64,000 nucleotides of DNA from Prosopocoilus inquinatus. Its lineage: Eukaryota; Arthropoda; Insecta; Coleoptera; Lucanidae. Below the pieces are notes generated by a model. That model was not told the DNA's origin and did no database searches. It saw nothing but the letters and a program-made list of their open reading frames with translations. The DNA lies in assembly GCA_036172665.1 (NCBI GenBank), contig CM069871.1, positions 59,704,713-59,768,712 of the forward strand, given 5' to 3'. Positions 22,370 to 33,480 of the stretch are shown in pieces. The position numbers were made by a program, and so were the translations under genes. The first letter of the stretch is position 1; every line of letters begins with the position of its first letter.

Positions 22370-22560
22370 TGTGCCTTGTAGTTCCTCCGCCTCTTTTACC
22401 CCATCCTCTTCATATCTTCATCCCATCCTCTTCTTTCCTCTTCTCACCCATCCTCTTCGAGTCTTCGTCCCATCCTCTACCCTCTTCTCACCTCTTCTTC
22501 CTCCTCATCCTCTTCGCTCTTTTTCCTCCTCCTTGGCCTCTTCGCTCCCAGTGCCTCCTT
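22370..22560 (+). repeat. pyrimidine-rich minisatellite
   Basis: Irregular repeats of CCCATCCTCTTC and CTTCTCACC make an almost pure C/T strand. It follows the C-terminal remnant of the R1-type LINE (minus strand) and may derive from its 3' end. Confidence 0.65.
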
Positions 22561-22562
22561 CC

Positions 22563-23909
22563 TCAGGAGGCCATTGGCTCTAGCTGCCTTCTGCATTCTT
22601 CTTGGCATTTGCCTTTCATTATACTCTTCAGCATTTTCAAAATGGTTTCGTATTGCTCATTTCCTTCTAATAAAAGGTTGGCCGTATTTTCTTTGTTTAC
22701 CGCCCCTCTTTTCTGTTGCGCTCTCCCGCGCTCCTCTTGCCACCTCGGGAAAATGAACAAAGTGTGTTAGGTACTTCCGTATGCGCCGAGTCCGGTGAGC
22801 GCCTGCGTCTCATAATAATCTACTTCCCCTTTCAGACTGCACCACTTGGCCACAACTTTGATGAAGACCTTGGCCCAGCCCTGGTAATCGTTCCAGCTTT
22901 CTTGCCAGCGCTGTAAAAAATCACTCCTTCGCGCCGTGCCCTTCTTTGTAAATTCTCGACCGCTCCTCTATTTGCAGTCTTATGGGGGGGATTCCAGCCA
23001 CGACCAGAACGGCATTCGTAGAAACCGTCCTGTAAGCCGACGCCACCCTCACGGCTGCCAACCTGTTTACTCTCTCCATCATTCGTACCAAATACGCGTA
23101 TTTCAGTGCGTTCGTCCATACTCGTGCCGCATACAGTATGATAGAGGAGACCACTGTCGCCAACAATTTCCTCTTCCCTGACCTTGGGCCTCCAACGTTC
23201 GGCATCAACCTGGCCAGGGCCGCATACGCCTTGTTAGCCTTCGTTACTACCTGCTTTACGTGCGCGGTAATCCTCCAATCCTTTTCCAGATACACACCAA
23301 GGTATCGTACCTGCTTGGAGGATGTCTCCTCAGCATCGTCTATCCTCATTCTTATGCGGGTGAGGTTTCTCTTCCCAGCCAGGACGAGGAACTCAGTCTT
23401 ATTGCCGGCCAGGGCCAGCTCCATCCTACACAATTGCTGTTGAATTCTTTCCACAGCCAGCCCTGCTCTCTCTTCCAGCAAACTCACCGTCCTGGCAGAG
23501 ACCACCATGGCCAGGTCATCTGCGTACGCAATGTTTATCACGCCTTGTCCCATATCCAGTTCGAGGATCCTGTTGTACATGAGATTCCAGAGAGTCGGTC
23601 CCAGCACCGATCCTTGTGGGACCCTGCAGGTGAGACCCATCTTCTCTCCACCTTCCATTACTATCTCCCTATCCGTGAGGTACGACTCGATCATGCTTCT
23701 TATTCCCTTACTAATGCTATATTTATGGAGGGCCCCCATGATCTGCCTCCAAAAGGCCGTGTTGAATGCATTCCTCACGTCCAGGGCTATTAGGATGCAA
23801 TAGTGCCTGTTCTTGTCGGCCTTTGTTCTAATCTCATCGACAATCCTTTGCACGTGACTCAGCACGCTAATCGTCGATCGACCAGTCCGGAATCCATGTT
23901 AGTTCTCGT
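22563..23909 (-). pseudogene. R1-type LINE ORF2 pseudogene (reverse transcriptase and C-terminal region)
   Basis: Minus-strand reading gives, in order: HGFRTGRST just after an in-frame TAA near 23894; the block LIALDVRNAFNTAFW; VPQGSVLGP; the catalytic YADD; then RYLGVYLEKDWRITAHV and VVSSIILYAARVW. These are typical of the R1 clade. The main open part is 22921-23865 (314 residues). At about 22922 a one-base shift moves the frame; the next frame gives WQESWNDYQGW and GEVDYYETQALTGLGAYG, a stop, and a C-terminal stretch to 22563. The CCHC-type region expected there is deleted. The endonuclease and ORF1 are absent. It is a dead, 5'-truncated copy. Confidence 0.85.
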
Positions 23910-24373
23910 GTAAGACATTTTTTGCATCGCTCAAGCAATTTCTTGCGGTTGTTTCTTTGGTTTCTCTATCAGCGCCAGGTTGGCTCTTTTCCAAAGACAG
24001 CAACCTGGGTCGTAGGAAACTGATGCTGCTTTCGAGTGACTGCTCGAAGCAGTTCCAGATCATGTTGCACGTGCGCAGAAAGTGCTTGCATATGTGGTGG
24101 CTTACTCGAATTTTGTTCGTTCGAGGATCAAAAATTTGCACATTCGAACGAAACGGATTGCATTGAAATGGAGTGTTTACACCGAATCAAGAGCGTAGAT
24201 TTTATTGTGAAAGGGATGGTTCTTTCAAATTTCAGTTAAACAGGAGAAACCACGAAAATATACGAGAGGCCTTAAAAATTAATCTATAAAACTAATAAAG
24301 TAAATCGAAGATCTAAATTATTGTTTATAAATAAGAAATATATTTTTTTGTGTGACAGTTTTCCTAACAGAAA
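23910..24373. other. no gene seen
   Basis: Upstream flank of the LINE; small frames on both strands overlap and none is recognised. Confidence 0.4.
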
Positions 24374-24746
24374 ATGAACATATAAAATAGCGACATCTTA
24401 CTATCGCTTTTTGACCTAACATTGCAGTAGGATAGACAAATTGAAGCGGGATTTGCTCCTAATGAGTCCCCCATGCAAGGCGGCCATGCTTGCTGTCAAA
24501 GCATAATGAAAGATTTTAGAAAAATTTTGTGCAAATCGTTTTTGATTGCAGTGAGAACCTCGAGCAGCCTCTGGAAAAAAACGATTTGCACAAAATGTTT
24601 CTAAAATCTTTCATTATGCTTTGACAGCAAGCATGGCCGCCTTGCATGGGGGACTCATTAGGAGCAAATCCCGCTTCAATTTGTCTATCCTACTGCAATG
24701 TTAGGTCAAAAAGCGATAGTAAGATGTCGCTATTTTATATGTTCAT
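24374..24746. repeat. large inverted repeat, Penelope-like (ribozyme-bearing) retroelement fragments
   Basis: 24374-24544 and 24575-24746 are near-perfect inverted copies. They share GCGACATCTTACTATCGC, TTTTTGACCTAACATTGCAG, and the stretch around GGCGGCCATGCTTGCTGTC. The 30-bp spacer (24545-24574) is the inverse of the sequence just after the hammerhead cleavage site at 24861. So one copy runs on the minus strand starting at CCAGAGG, and another runs on the plus strand into the ribozyme. Such mixed inverted and tandem copies are typical of Penelope-like elements, which carry hammerheads in their terminal repeats. No reverse transcriptase is present here. Confidence 0.7.
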
Positions 24747-24771
24747 CACTCTTACATCGCAATTGCGAATA

Positions 24772-24916
24772 AATTGGGCAAGTCGTTTTTGGTCTGCAGT
24801 GGGAATGTCGAGCTACGTTTCTGCTGCTGAAGAAGCCCCAAGCAGGGCTGAAACAGCTGTCCAGAGGCTGCTCTAGGTTCTCACTGCAATCAAAAACGAT
24901 TTGCACAAAATTTTTC
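24772..24916 (+). repeat. long hairpin enclosing the hammerhead
   Basis: The flanks of the ribozyme are inverted copies over about 43 bp: TCGTTTTTGGTCTGCAGTG on the left, against the inverse of CACTGCAATCAAAAACGA on the right. Stem I could therefore extend far beyond the minimal fold. The right flank also matches the spacer and start of the compound repeat to the left. Confidence 0.75.
24810..24875 (+). ncRNA. hammerhead ribozyme, type I, predicted self-cleaving
   Basis: All conserved parts are visible: CUGAAGA (24827-24833), stem II AGCCC/GGGCU (24834-24838 with 24845-24849) closed by CAAGCA, GAAA (24850-24853), a very short stem III in CAGCUGU, and the cleavage triplet GUC (24859-24861). 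Stem I pairs CUGCUG (24821-24826) with CAGAGG (24862-24867) with one mismatch. It then continues after an internal loop with GAGC (24810-24813) against GCUC. The short stem III is the known pattern of hammerheads in Penelope-like elements and animal retrozymes. Cleavage is predicted after C 24861. Confidence 0.8.
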
Positions 24917-26310
24917 TAATAACAGAAAATGGTTGAATAATAGAATAGAATATGTCCACTGCAAGAAATCTTGATTTTCTGGCATTCAATGCCAAACTTC
25001 AACCTACTCCATATTTATTACCTCTTTAAAATTCCGTTAAAATAAAAAATGAATACATCAATGTCATAAATTAAACATTGACTTATTCATTCGTTGGTTC
25101 ATTTTCATTAACGTTAATTAGTACATAGTCGGTTCGTTCGTTTCGTTTCAGTACCACTAGCTAATTTTGATTGTTTCATTTGAATACTTCTCCAACTATC
25201 GAGAAATCGATGGTTTTATTCGATAGCGTCACGGATCGATATTATTATTGTATTCTTTGTCATATTCAATGAAGAAATAACTTAAAATAAGCGTGTGTCA
25301 CTTCCACGCAAAATTGATTTCTGCGTGTACACGCTTCGGTACTTGAGCGCAACATGCACATCGGCCCTGCCAAAATTATAATTATTTCCGCCGACATTAA
25401 AATTAGACCTTCGAAAAAATTATTTGCGCGCGATATTTTCGGAGGAAACGTAACCGTATCGTTTCGGTGGACGCGTGACCCATATTTCCGAGAATATGCG
25501 CGATCGGCCCGAAAAATCTTCACTATTTGTATTTCTGCTATTTTCGCAAACTTACTCAGTGCAATGTTTATTTGTAAGAAAAATTCTATTACACTTATAA
25601 CGTTAAGGAAACACGAAAATTCCAGTCGGTGCATTTACATGTATGTATGTACACGTTATGGGTGTTATCTATGAGAAATGCTGTAAATTTGAGAACAAGA
25701 ATTTAATTTGATATCATCAACTGATGAAAAATAAGTTTAATTTAATACAAGATTAATAAAACTTTCGTATAAACCGAAAAGCGAAAAAAATAAATAAATA
25801 AGGTCTGAGGATATAAATCTATTCCAAGACAATTCTATTAAACCTGTTCAAGGTCAATAGAATATCGAAAATCGCTTCCAAGAAGCTACGTCATTGTTAC
25901 GTGGTAACGAAAGGAGCACGTTGTGCACTTTGACCCATAGTTTGTCGAATTGCATCAATCGTAACTTACCGTGCCCCTAGAAGCAAGGTCGGTCGACCCC
26001 TCGAGGACTACGATGTGATGAAGAGCTGTGTAATTGTTCCCACTCCGTGGAGACGGCGTACAGTTGGCGAGATCTAGGAATTTGCTGGACAAAAATGTAA
26101 AATGGCTCTTTATCTCAACATTTTTTTTGGGTGTTCAAATTGATGACAATCAATGTACAGTATATTCAGTAATTCACTCAAGGTACACCACGAAATCAAC
26201 GTAGATCATCTGTTATAGCGGTAATGGCCGAACGCGGGAATTTAAACAGCGAGTCAATATACATAGCTAAAACTTCTCCTTTCTCACTTAATAAGTAATT
26301 TTAACGCAGA
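24917..26310. other. no gene seen
   Basis: 25266-25674 is open on both strands (122 and 106 codons) but unrecognised. 25830-25925 shares TTAAACCTGTTCAAGGTCAA and AGAATATCGAAAATC with 31815-31900, a small dispersed repeat. Confidence 0.4.
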
Positions 26311-27009
26311 AAAAGTACATATGCTATAAAATTATGATTTTGGGTTCACATTTTTCGTTATAAACAGTTAGTATTTGACTTAGATTGTTATAAAATTGTG
26401 TTTTTATCGGACTTTGAACGAATCACCAGAACTTTTTTATATTTAAAAGTGTCTTTAAAAAAATGGTAAAAATGGTATTCTCGAAACTTTTCCCACTTAT
26501 TCAGGAAGTAACAAGGTTTTGATTTTTTGCAGAAACATTTGCCTTTTTGCGCCATTTTGAAAATTATAGCCGTCTAGATTTCGCAACATATTTTCTTATT
26601 TCTAACAATAATGTAATGTTTTATTTCACACCAGGGAAAATATTGTGAAATCGAGACGGATATGATTTTTAAATGACACAAAAAACAAAGAAATGCAAAC
26701 AGAAGTGTATTATTCTGTTTGAAATCAGAAAAAATATTGTCAAATATAGATGGCTATAATTTAAAAAATGGCACAAAAAGGCAAATGTCTCTACAAAAAA
26801 TCAAAACTCTGTTACTTCCTGAATAAGTGGAAATAGTTTCAGGAATACCATTTTTTACTATTTTTTTAGAGACACTTTCAAACATGCAAAAGTTCTGGTG
26901 ATTCGAAGTCCGACAAAAATACAATTTCATAACAGTCTAAATCAAATATTAACTATTTATAATGAAAAATGTGAACCCAAAATCATAATTTTATAGCACA
27001 TGCACTTTG
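26311..27009. mobile_element. fold-back element with ~280-bp arms
   Basis: 26311-26590 and 26740-27009 are inverted copies, with ends AAAGTACATATGCTATAAAA against AAAGTGCATGTGCTATAAAA. Both arms contain GGCAAATGT and TTACTTCCTGAATAAGTGG, one in inverse. The spacer of about 150 bp is AT-rich. Non-coding; target duplication not clear. Confidence 0.8.
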
Positions 27010-27605
27010 TACAGGGTGGATTAATTTCGATGTCTCTTATGGGCATCTCCGTAACTATAAGAGATAGAAAAAAACTAGTGGCCAAGTCTCGATCTCTTTT
27101 TTGGAGATTAAGTCAATAGCGCAAACAAAAATTGGCTATCTTCTTTTGTTTTCAAGTTATAGGCAAAAATTGCCGTTATCGACTTTTCGTTTTTCGGTCA
27201 TATCTCGTTTATTTCTAGAGATATTAAAAAACTGTTTGAACATTATTCTGACACTTCTTGGAATAGAATTCAGTGGTGTAGTTGATTTTTTAGTATTGAC
27301 TTAAATTTTCAAGATATAACACAAAGTTATGTTTTTTTTTAATGGAAATCGTAGTAGGCAATGCCCTCATTAAATAGAGATTTTTTTTCAGTATACCACA
27401 GGTGAAGGCAAAAAAGTGATTTTTGGATTCCCTCCCACAAGAGTAAAAATCATGAGATGAAAGATGTTCAAATACAGCAAAAATCGTCCGTTTATTTATA
27501 TCAAACAATAAGGTACATGATAGCAAGCAACCCCGTATTGGGCTATCAATAATAGTAAATGAAAAATATTATAAAAAACTACTTAAACTTTTCATGAATA
27601 TCCTT
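27010..27605. other. MITE end followed by unassigned DNA
   Basis: 27012-27034 (ACAGGGTGGATTAATTTCGA) matches the inverse of 46100-46125, one end of a dispersed MITE family. The matching other end was not found. Confidence 0.45.
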
Positions 27606-27705
27606 GGAGAAATCGTTTTGGTTTGCAGCAGAACTCTTGAGCTACGCTCCTGCTGACGAAGCCCCAAAGAGAGGTGAAAACGATTCGCAACAAAATTTTT
27701 AAATG
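27606..27705 (+). repeat. deleted copy of the ribozyme unit, hammerhead broken
   Basis: Compared with 24784-24916, it keeps the left arm (TCGTTTTGGTTTGCAG), GAGCTACG, the core CUGACGA (27653-27659) and GAAA after a worn stem II. It then jumps directly to AACGATTCGCAACAAAATTT. The part carrying stem III, the GUC and the 3' side of stem I is deleted, so it should not cleave. Confidence 0.7.
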
Positions 27706-28447
27706 CATACTTTAGAAGCCCCGATAAAAAGGGCTTTGGCGCATTGGCGTGAGTACTCTCGCGTGGCTTACACTATCTTAATATCTACAAAGGAAACTGT
27801 GGCGCGAGGCGCGCAAGACCAAAAAGATAATGTAGAAAAAAAAAACAAATTGGAGGAACACTCCAATATTACAATTCGTTTTCGACAAAATTACGAAAAA
27901 AAATAAATAAATAACTAGCAAGAACAGGTATATGGGACAACAACGTTGTAAATAGACTGTACATAAACAAAATAAGAACAATAAAATCCCTGACTACGTT
28001 ACAGCAGTTAAACAAGCAAAAAGAATCCAAATTATCACAGGCAAATAAATCCTTCCTGCGGAGCTCGTAATTAGGAGAAAATGTCAAGCAATCTCTGACC
28101 CCAGTAATGGCTCGAAGTACGTTCACTTTGCCAGTTCTCTCCGCGACAAATTCCGAAAATCACACTCCGTGGTGTGACGTCACGCTATGCGTTGCCAGGA
28201 AGAAAAAAAATATGGAAAAATCTTACGCTTCCTCACAGAAATTCGATGTCGGAGAGGAGTCCGGGACTTGCCGATGGTGCAACTGCTTCCAAAGAAAAAG
28301 AAAACGGCTCATGCGACGCTTCGCACGACACCTTCGTGACGCCAGTCGAGATTGCACCAACAGCGTTTTCGATACTAAACAGGGCGATAGCCAGGTCTAC
28401 TCGAACTCAACCTCACAAGCTACCCGTGACTACTTACTATTTGGGAT
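27706..28447. other. no gene recognised
   Basis: 28107-28440 is open in two plus-strand frames and somewhat GC-richer. It lies directly before the LINE endonuclease remnant and could be that element's 5' part, but no motif supports this. Confidence 0.35.
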
Positions 28448-30848
28448 GAGAAAATGTGGAAATATTCAACCGCAAGCGGTAAACGCAATGCTCTTTCTGC
28501 TATGCTGCCACTGTTTGATGAGTTCGTATTTGGAGGTGACATCAACATTGACTTATTATCAACATCTAACAATGTTAGTATTTGTAACGAATTCTTACAG
28601 GTCTTCCCGCGACTGGTTATATTATAAATATATATAGGAGAAATATATTTTGCGCGGTTCAAATTCTAGTGAAGCAGGCAATATAAAATATTAGACCGTA
28701 GCGTGTAAACAAACGCGAGGGCTGCGGAGACAATTAACGCCGCTACAGCAATGGTGTTACTTAGTATAACAAAAAACAGAGCAATATTGCCGCAATAAAA
28801 AATTACAGTTGTGTAATCAACTCTTCTTGTTTAAATGTGTAAAGATTTTCAGAGTAATTAGTTGACCAGTTGTACCTCGACCGGCGGACTTTTTGCGACG
28901 TTGCGTCATATAGTAAGAACGCCGTAAATTATTTTCACCGTCCCATTACACAATGTGCCCGTTCGATACATTTTTACGGCGTTACTGAAACGATGGCGTC
29001 TACTTATTTAAATCCTATGCTTAATTATAAACAATTACGCAATTAGGTACATCACAAGCGCCATACGACGCGAAAATAAAGCCTATATTCAACACCAAAT
29101 TCGTAACAATAATTCTAGTTCTGTATGGAAAACTTGCCGAGGTCTTAATATTTGTCAAAACACTCGTCGTTCTGTCGACATTAACTTTGTCACCACTCAT
29201 GAATTAAATAAGCAGTTTTTAGAATCGATTACTGACCTTCCAATTGACGTTAATTCTGAATTGCTAACTAAATACGCTACCCCTTGTTTGCGAGATGAAA
29301 CATTTACTCTTAAGTTTGTCATATCTGAGTTGGTGGAAAAAATATTCCGCTCTTTAAAACCTAAATTTATTGGACACGATAAAATATCCATTAAAATGTT
29401 AGACTTGGTTTTACCTTTTATAATTGACCACCTCACGTATATAATTAACTTTGCTATTGCAACAAGTACATTTCCGTCGTGCTGGAAAATTGCGCAATTT
29501 TTCCTTTGCCCAAAGTAGCCATGCCTACTAACGCATCACATCTAAGACCCATTAGTATTTTACCGTCACTTTCAAAAATTTTAGAAAAAATTATAGCTTC
29601 TCAAATCACGACTTTTTTAAATCAACATAATTTAATTCCTTCTTGTCAATCGGATTTCAGATCGGGTTATGGTACAACTACTGCTTTATTAAAAGTCACA
29701 AACGATATATTCCAGTCAACAGACATGGGAAAGTCCTTTACGTTGCTTGATTATAGTAAGGCGTTCGATATGCTACATCACGAAATTTTACTTTTGAAAT
29801 TAAAGTATTATAGATTTGATCCTACAGTTGTCAACTTCCTTAAGAGCTTCTTGACTGATTCACAGCAAAGAGTTATTCTAAACAACTGTTGTTCGGAATT
29901 ATCACCCATTCTAAAAGGAGTGCCGCAGGGCTCAATCTTAGGCCCCCTATTATTTTTAATATATACATCCGATTTTCATAGCTTCATTCAACATTGCGAG
30001 ATTCATCAGTATGCCGACGACACGCAATTATACAAATCTTTTTATTTTACTGAAACACTTGAGGCAATTGAAAAAATCAATGCTGATATTCGTCAACTAA
30101 TTAAAGTTTCTCAGGTTCATGGCTTGCATTTAAATTCCAAAAAATCATTTATTATGGTATTTGGTCCTGATAAAATGAAAGAACGGATTTCGAACAGCGT
30201 AAAAATTACAATTAATGGTGACGCTTTGAAATTGGTATCAGAATCCAAAAACTTAGGTCTAATAATTAATACAAACCTAAGATTTAGAAAGCACGTTAGC
30301 TCATTAATACAGGGCTCGTACTGTACCCTGAAAAAATTATTTATGAATAAAATTCTTTAGGTACGAAATTAAGGTTATTATTGGCTAATGCGTTAATATT
30401 ATCTAAATTCAGTTCTTGCGATATGGTTTACGGGCCAGCATTAACTTCTCGTGATGCAAACCGATTACAAGTCATCCAAAATAATTGCATTCGATTTGCT
30501 TACGGTCTAAGGCGATGGGATCATGTGTCAAAAAAGTTGGAAGAGGCTGGCTAGTTGACTTTAAAAAAACGTTGGCGTTTGCACTTAGTAAATCTTACCC
30601 ATAAACTGTTACTAACCAAATCTCCACCGTATTTACAACAAAAGTTATTACGCTTTCAAGATATTAATACAGTCAATACGCGCAATAAGGATATGTTATC
30701 ATTGCCTAAACATTTCACTTCAATGTTTGAACAGTCGTTTTCCTACAATTCTGCAAAATTATATAACACTCTTCCTGATCATCTTAAATTATTAAGCTTT
30801 GAGCAATTCAAAATAAAGGTAAAACATTTCTTTTATGCTAAATACTGA
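28448..30848 (+). pseudogene. LINE endonuclease/reverse transcriptase pseudogene
   Basis: 28520-28606 reads EFVFGGDINIDLLS and onward, the endonuclease block with the GD.N motif. The rest of that domain is missing up to about 29000. From about 29040 the frame gives AIRRENKAYI; it shifts near 29505 and continues as LRPISILPSLSKILEKII, FTLLDYSKAFDMLHHE, GVPQGSILGPLLFLIY and the catalytic YADDTQLY. A second shift falls near 30355. After it come NRLQVIQNNCIRFAYG and a TAG at 30553-30555 in place of a tryptophan, then the C-terminal part to 30848. At least two frameshifts, one stop and one internal deletion make it inactive. Confidence 0.85.
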
Positions 30849-31041
30849 ACAATAAAGTTTTCTTGTTTATTCGCACTGAACTTGTTCTCTATACATTATT
30901 TATACTTATTTTTAGTTATTTTACTAGAGGTTAAGTGTAAGAACAGCGCTTAGCTGAACTTCGCCTCTGTCATCTTATTTCACATATGTGTTTTTTCTGT
31001 ATTCATTCGCTCAAATAAAGCCTTATTATTATTATTATTAA
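28448..31041 (+). mobile_element. LINE copy B (jockey/CR1-like), with internal damage and (ATT)n tail
   Basis: An endonuclease fragment (28448-28606), an unrelated or decayed stretch, a reverse transcriptase region (about 29010-30848), then a 3' region ending AATAAAGCC and an ATT repeat at 31024-31041. The tail is like that of LINE copy C. Confidence 0.85.
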
Positions 31042-31100
31042 AGTCAAGTGAACACAAAATGGACAGTCAAACGTGGCGCTTACTTTGCTGTAGGACAGGC
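31042..31100. other. short spacer
   Basis: Flank after the LINE tail; nothing recognised. Confidence 0.4.
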
Positions 31101-31482
31101 TAGGATCCCTAGATTTGATTGACATTTAACATGTCGGAAAGGGTTCGGAAACGCGTCATTTTCGTTAGTAATTTCAGATTTATTTATAGTTGGCAGACCT
31201 AATTTGATATGATTGTCTAAAGTATTTTGTCACTAAGAGATCAAAAAGAATAAAACATAACTTTGCTGTTTCATATACCGGCATGGAGCTTGAAAAATGG
31301 CGAATCTGACGAATTGTTTCCTAATAAAGCTGCTTTTCCTGCTTTGGAGAATTGGCTATTAGCGAAACTTATTGATTATCATGATCGTGATCGATGATAA
31401 CCAATAGCAACAATCCCCAAATATCCAATGTTTCCGAACCCTTTCCGACATGTTCAGTGTCAATCAAGTCTAAGGACCCTAA
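31101..31482. repeat. inverted repeat with ~50-bp arms
   Basis: 31101-31151 and 31431-31482 are inverse copies (TTGATTGACATTTAACATGT and its near inverse, with AAAGGGTTCGGAAAC at the inner end). A smaller palindrome lies inside at 31341-31410. It could be a small fold-back element; no target duplication was found. Confidence 0.65.
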
Positions 31483-33105
31483 GATAGCCAAGCCGAAAAT
31501 AGCGTGGTACAACTCAACAGAACCAAAAAATGATCCCTCAGATGCGGGTACAGCAACAGCGATGCGGCCAACGATCCATTCAAAGTTGCTGGTTTCATTT
31601 TTCATAAACAAGATATAGTTCAAGTGTCACGTGCGGCACTGTAGAAAAACTTCCGCAACGTGCTCGACGCGCATGTAAAAAAGATAGCCTACCCTACCGG
31701 GCCAGTCAAATCAAAAATTGACTGTAACGTCGTTTCCGCCTGAGGGCCAGGTTCAACATTTAATTAATTAATAATCGACCTTTCTACCTCCTTAGCCCCA
31801 CTGAAGTGCACTTCTGTTAAACCTGTTCAAGGTCAACAACAGGAACTGGCAGAATATCGAAAATCACCCTCCAAGAAACCTCCTCATCTTCATCTGAAAG
31901 TCAAGTTCAATCCCTAATTGTTTTAGACTGCAAACCAAATCTACCCTTGTATCGTCCTAGTGCCCCCACTGAGGTAAACAGATCATTCCACGCGGTAAAG
32001 CTTGACCGGCCACGCCCGTTCAACAGACAATAATTGAAAATCGCCTCGAGTTAATAAACATGCCCAAGGAAGAGAAAATCGAGCGGCCAATTGACTAACC
32101 CAGTCGTCCGTCTTTCCAAGTCATTACACTAGAAAAACCTTTGCCTAATCAGCAAACAAAAGAAGAAGTTGCCGCCCTCCAATAAGAAAACGAGCCAACC
32201 ACGCACCCGAATCCTATTGGCCTAGTTCAAATCAAAACGCAAACAGTGGGGAACCTCCTCAGAATCAAGGACAAATTAGATTGAAATAAATTGAATGAAA
32301 TTGAAGTAAATTGACAAAATCCAGGTGAAACGAAATGAATCGACAAAATTGGGATTACGAAAAATGAAGGGATTTACGTCGGGATAAGGATGTTCACGGT
32401 GAGGGGATCGCACAGAATAATATGTCGGGTCCAGGAGTTTTATCGTGTATGCAGCAAGATGGTTTCTTAACGAACACAAGACAGCCTGATGTAGGATCTA
32501 GACCTTCAACAAGCTGAATGCTAGAACGGTCTTAGACCTGATCAATCGCTGGTTCGATAGAAGTTTGCCGGTAAAAAGCAGCGGAGCAAAAATTTCCTAC
32601 TAGTGAACAATGTACCTTAAGTAAAATTCCCAAAAGTAAACAAGAAAACTTACCAAGTCAGTCCAACAAAGATAAACCAGCAAGACGTTTACGAACGGTA
32701 GAAACTTGAGTAATCGCACAACGAAAAGAAATGTAACTTCGCCTCTAATTAAGCGTAATTGGAGGTTATGATAGCCTTAACAGCTCCCAACAATATTTGG
32801 AGCGAAAATTAACTCAACAGCCCCACCAAGAGCTAGGATAATACTAGACTTTAGAACAACTCCTGGTGAGGGGCACAGAGGGAGGTCAGTCCTTCTAGCG
32901 TGAAATTCACTTCAAACTTTTAACAAAATTGACCGTCAAAATATCGAATTATCTTGGCAACAATGATGACCAACAATAACCATCGAACAAAAGATTATTT
33001 GCAAAAGTTCTTTGGCGAATAACTCAACGAAACGGGCGAATTGAAGCTTGGAACTCACTCCGTAAGAGCGGACTTATTTAAATTCTAAATTTCTTAAATA
33101 CAGAG
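31483..33105. other. no gene seen
   Basis: No coding region is convincing. 31815-31900 is the second copy of the small dispersed repeat at 25830-25925. The stretch 32000-33050 is less AT-rich and free of recognisable repeats. Confidence 0.4.
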
Positions 33106-33480
33106 TGCTCTTTTACTATGTGCAAATATTTAAACCTGTAATACATCACCATAAATGCCAACAATTAAACTTATATGCCCTTAACATTAAGTTAATTGTT
33201 TTCGAGAAAAATGCACAGGAAGATTTTCACCAAACCGTTTGAGAACTGCTGGCATAGCTAACGACTGGATGGTACGCCGCCTTGCCTGTGTGAATGACGA
33301 ACCGAATGTAGGTCAGTGTTTTACAATGTTGTGAAGTAACATCTGTTTGATTCGTATGAGGCCTATTAATAGATTGTAACAGTCAAAACATTTTAAACGG
33401 ACTCACAAAGCACCTGGATTAATGAAAACAGGTGCCACTTCGCTCCAAGTAATTACAATATTAGATATTTTCAAATTGTA
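33106..33480 (+). repeat. dispersed repeat (pairs with 46135-46420)
   Basis: Shares GTGCAAATATTTAAA, AATACATCACCATAAATG, CCGTTTGAGAAC and AATGCAC with 46135-46420 in the same orientation, at moderate similarity. Family unknown. Confidence 0.7.

Noticed and set aside
22174..22770. 198-codon plus-strand frame rich in S, P, L and F
   Set aside because: It lies in a pyrimidine-rich tract and over the antisense of the R1-type LINE; low complexity keeps it open.
25266..25674. Overlapping frames of 122 (minus) and 106 (plus) codons
   Set aside because: No family resemblance, no flanking gene signals, both strands equally open; GC-richer composition explains it.
28107..28637. 176-codon plus-strand frame before LINE copy B
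   Set aside because: The endonuclease remnant within it is read in a different frame, and the rest matches nothing known to me.
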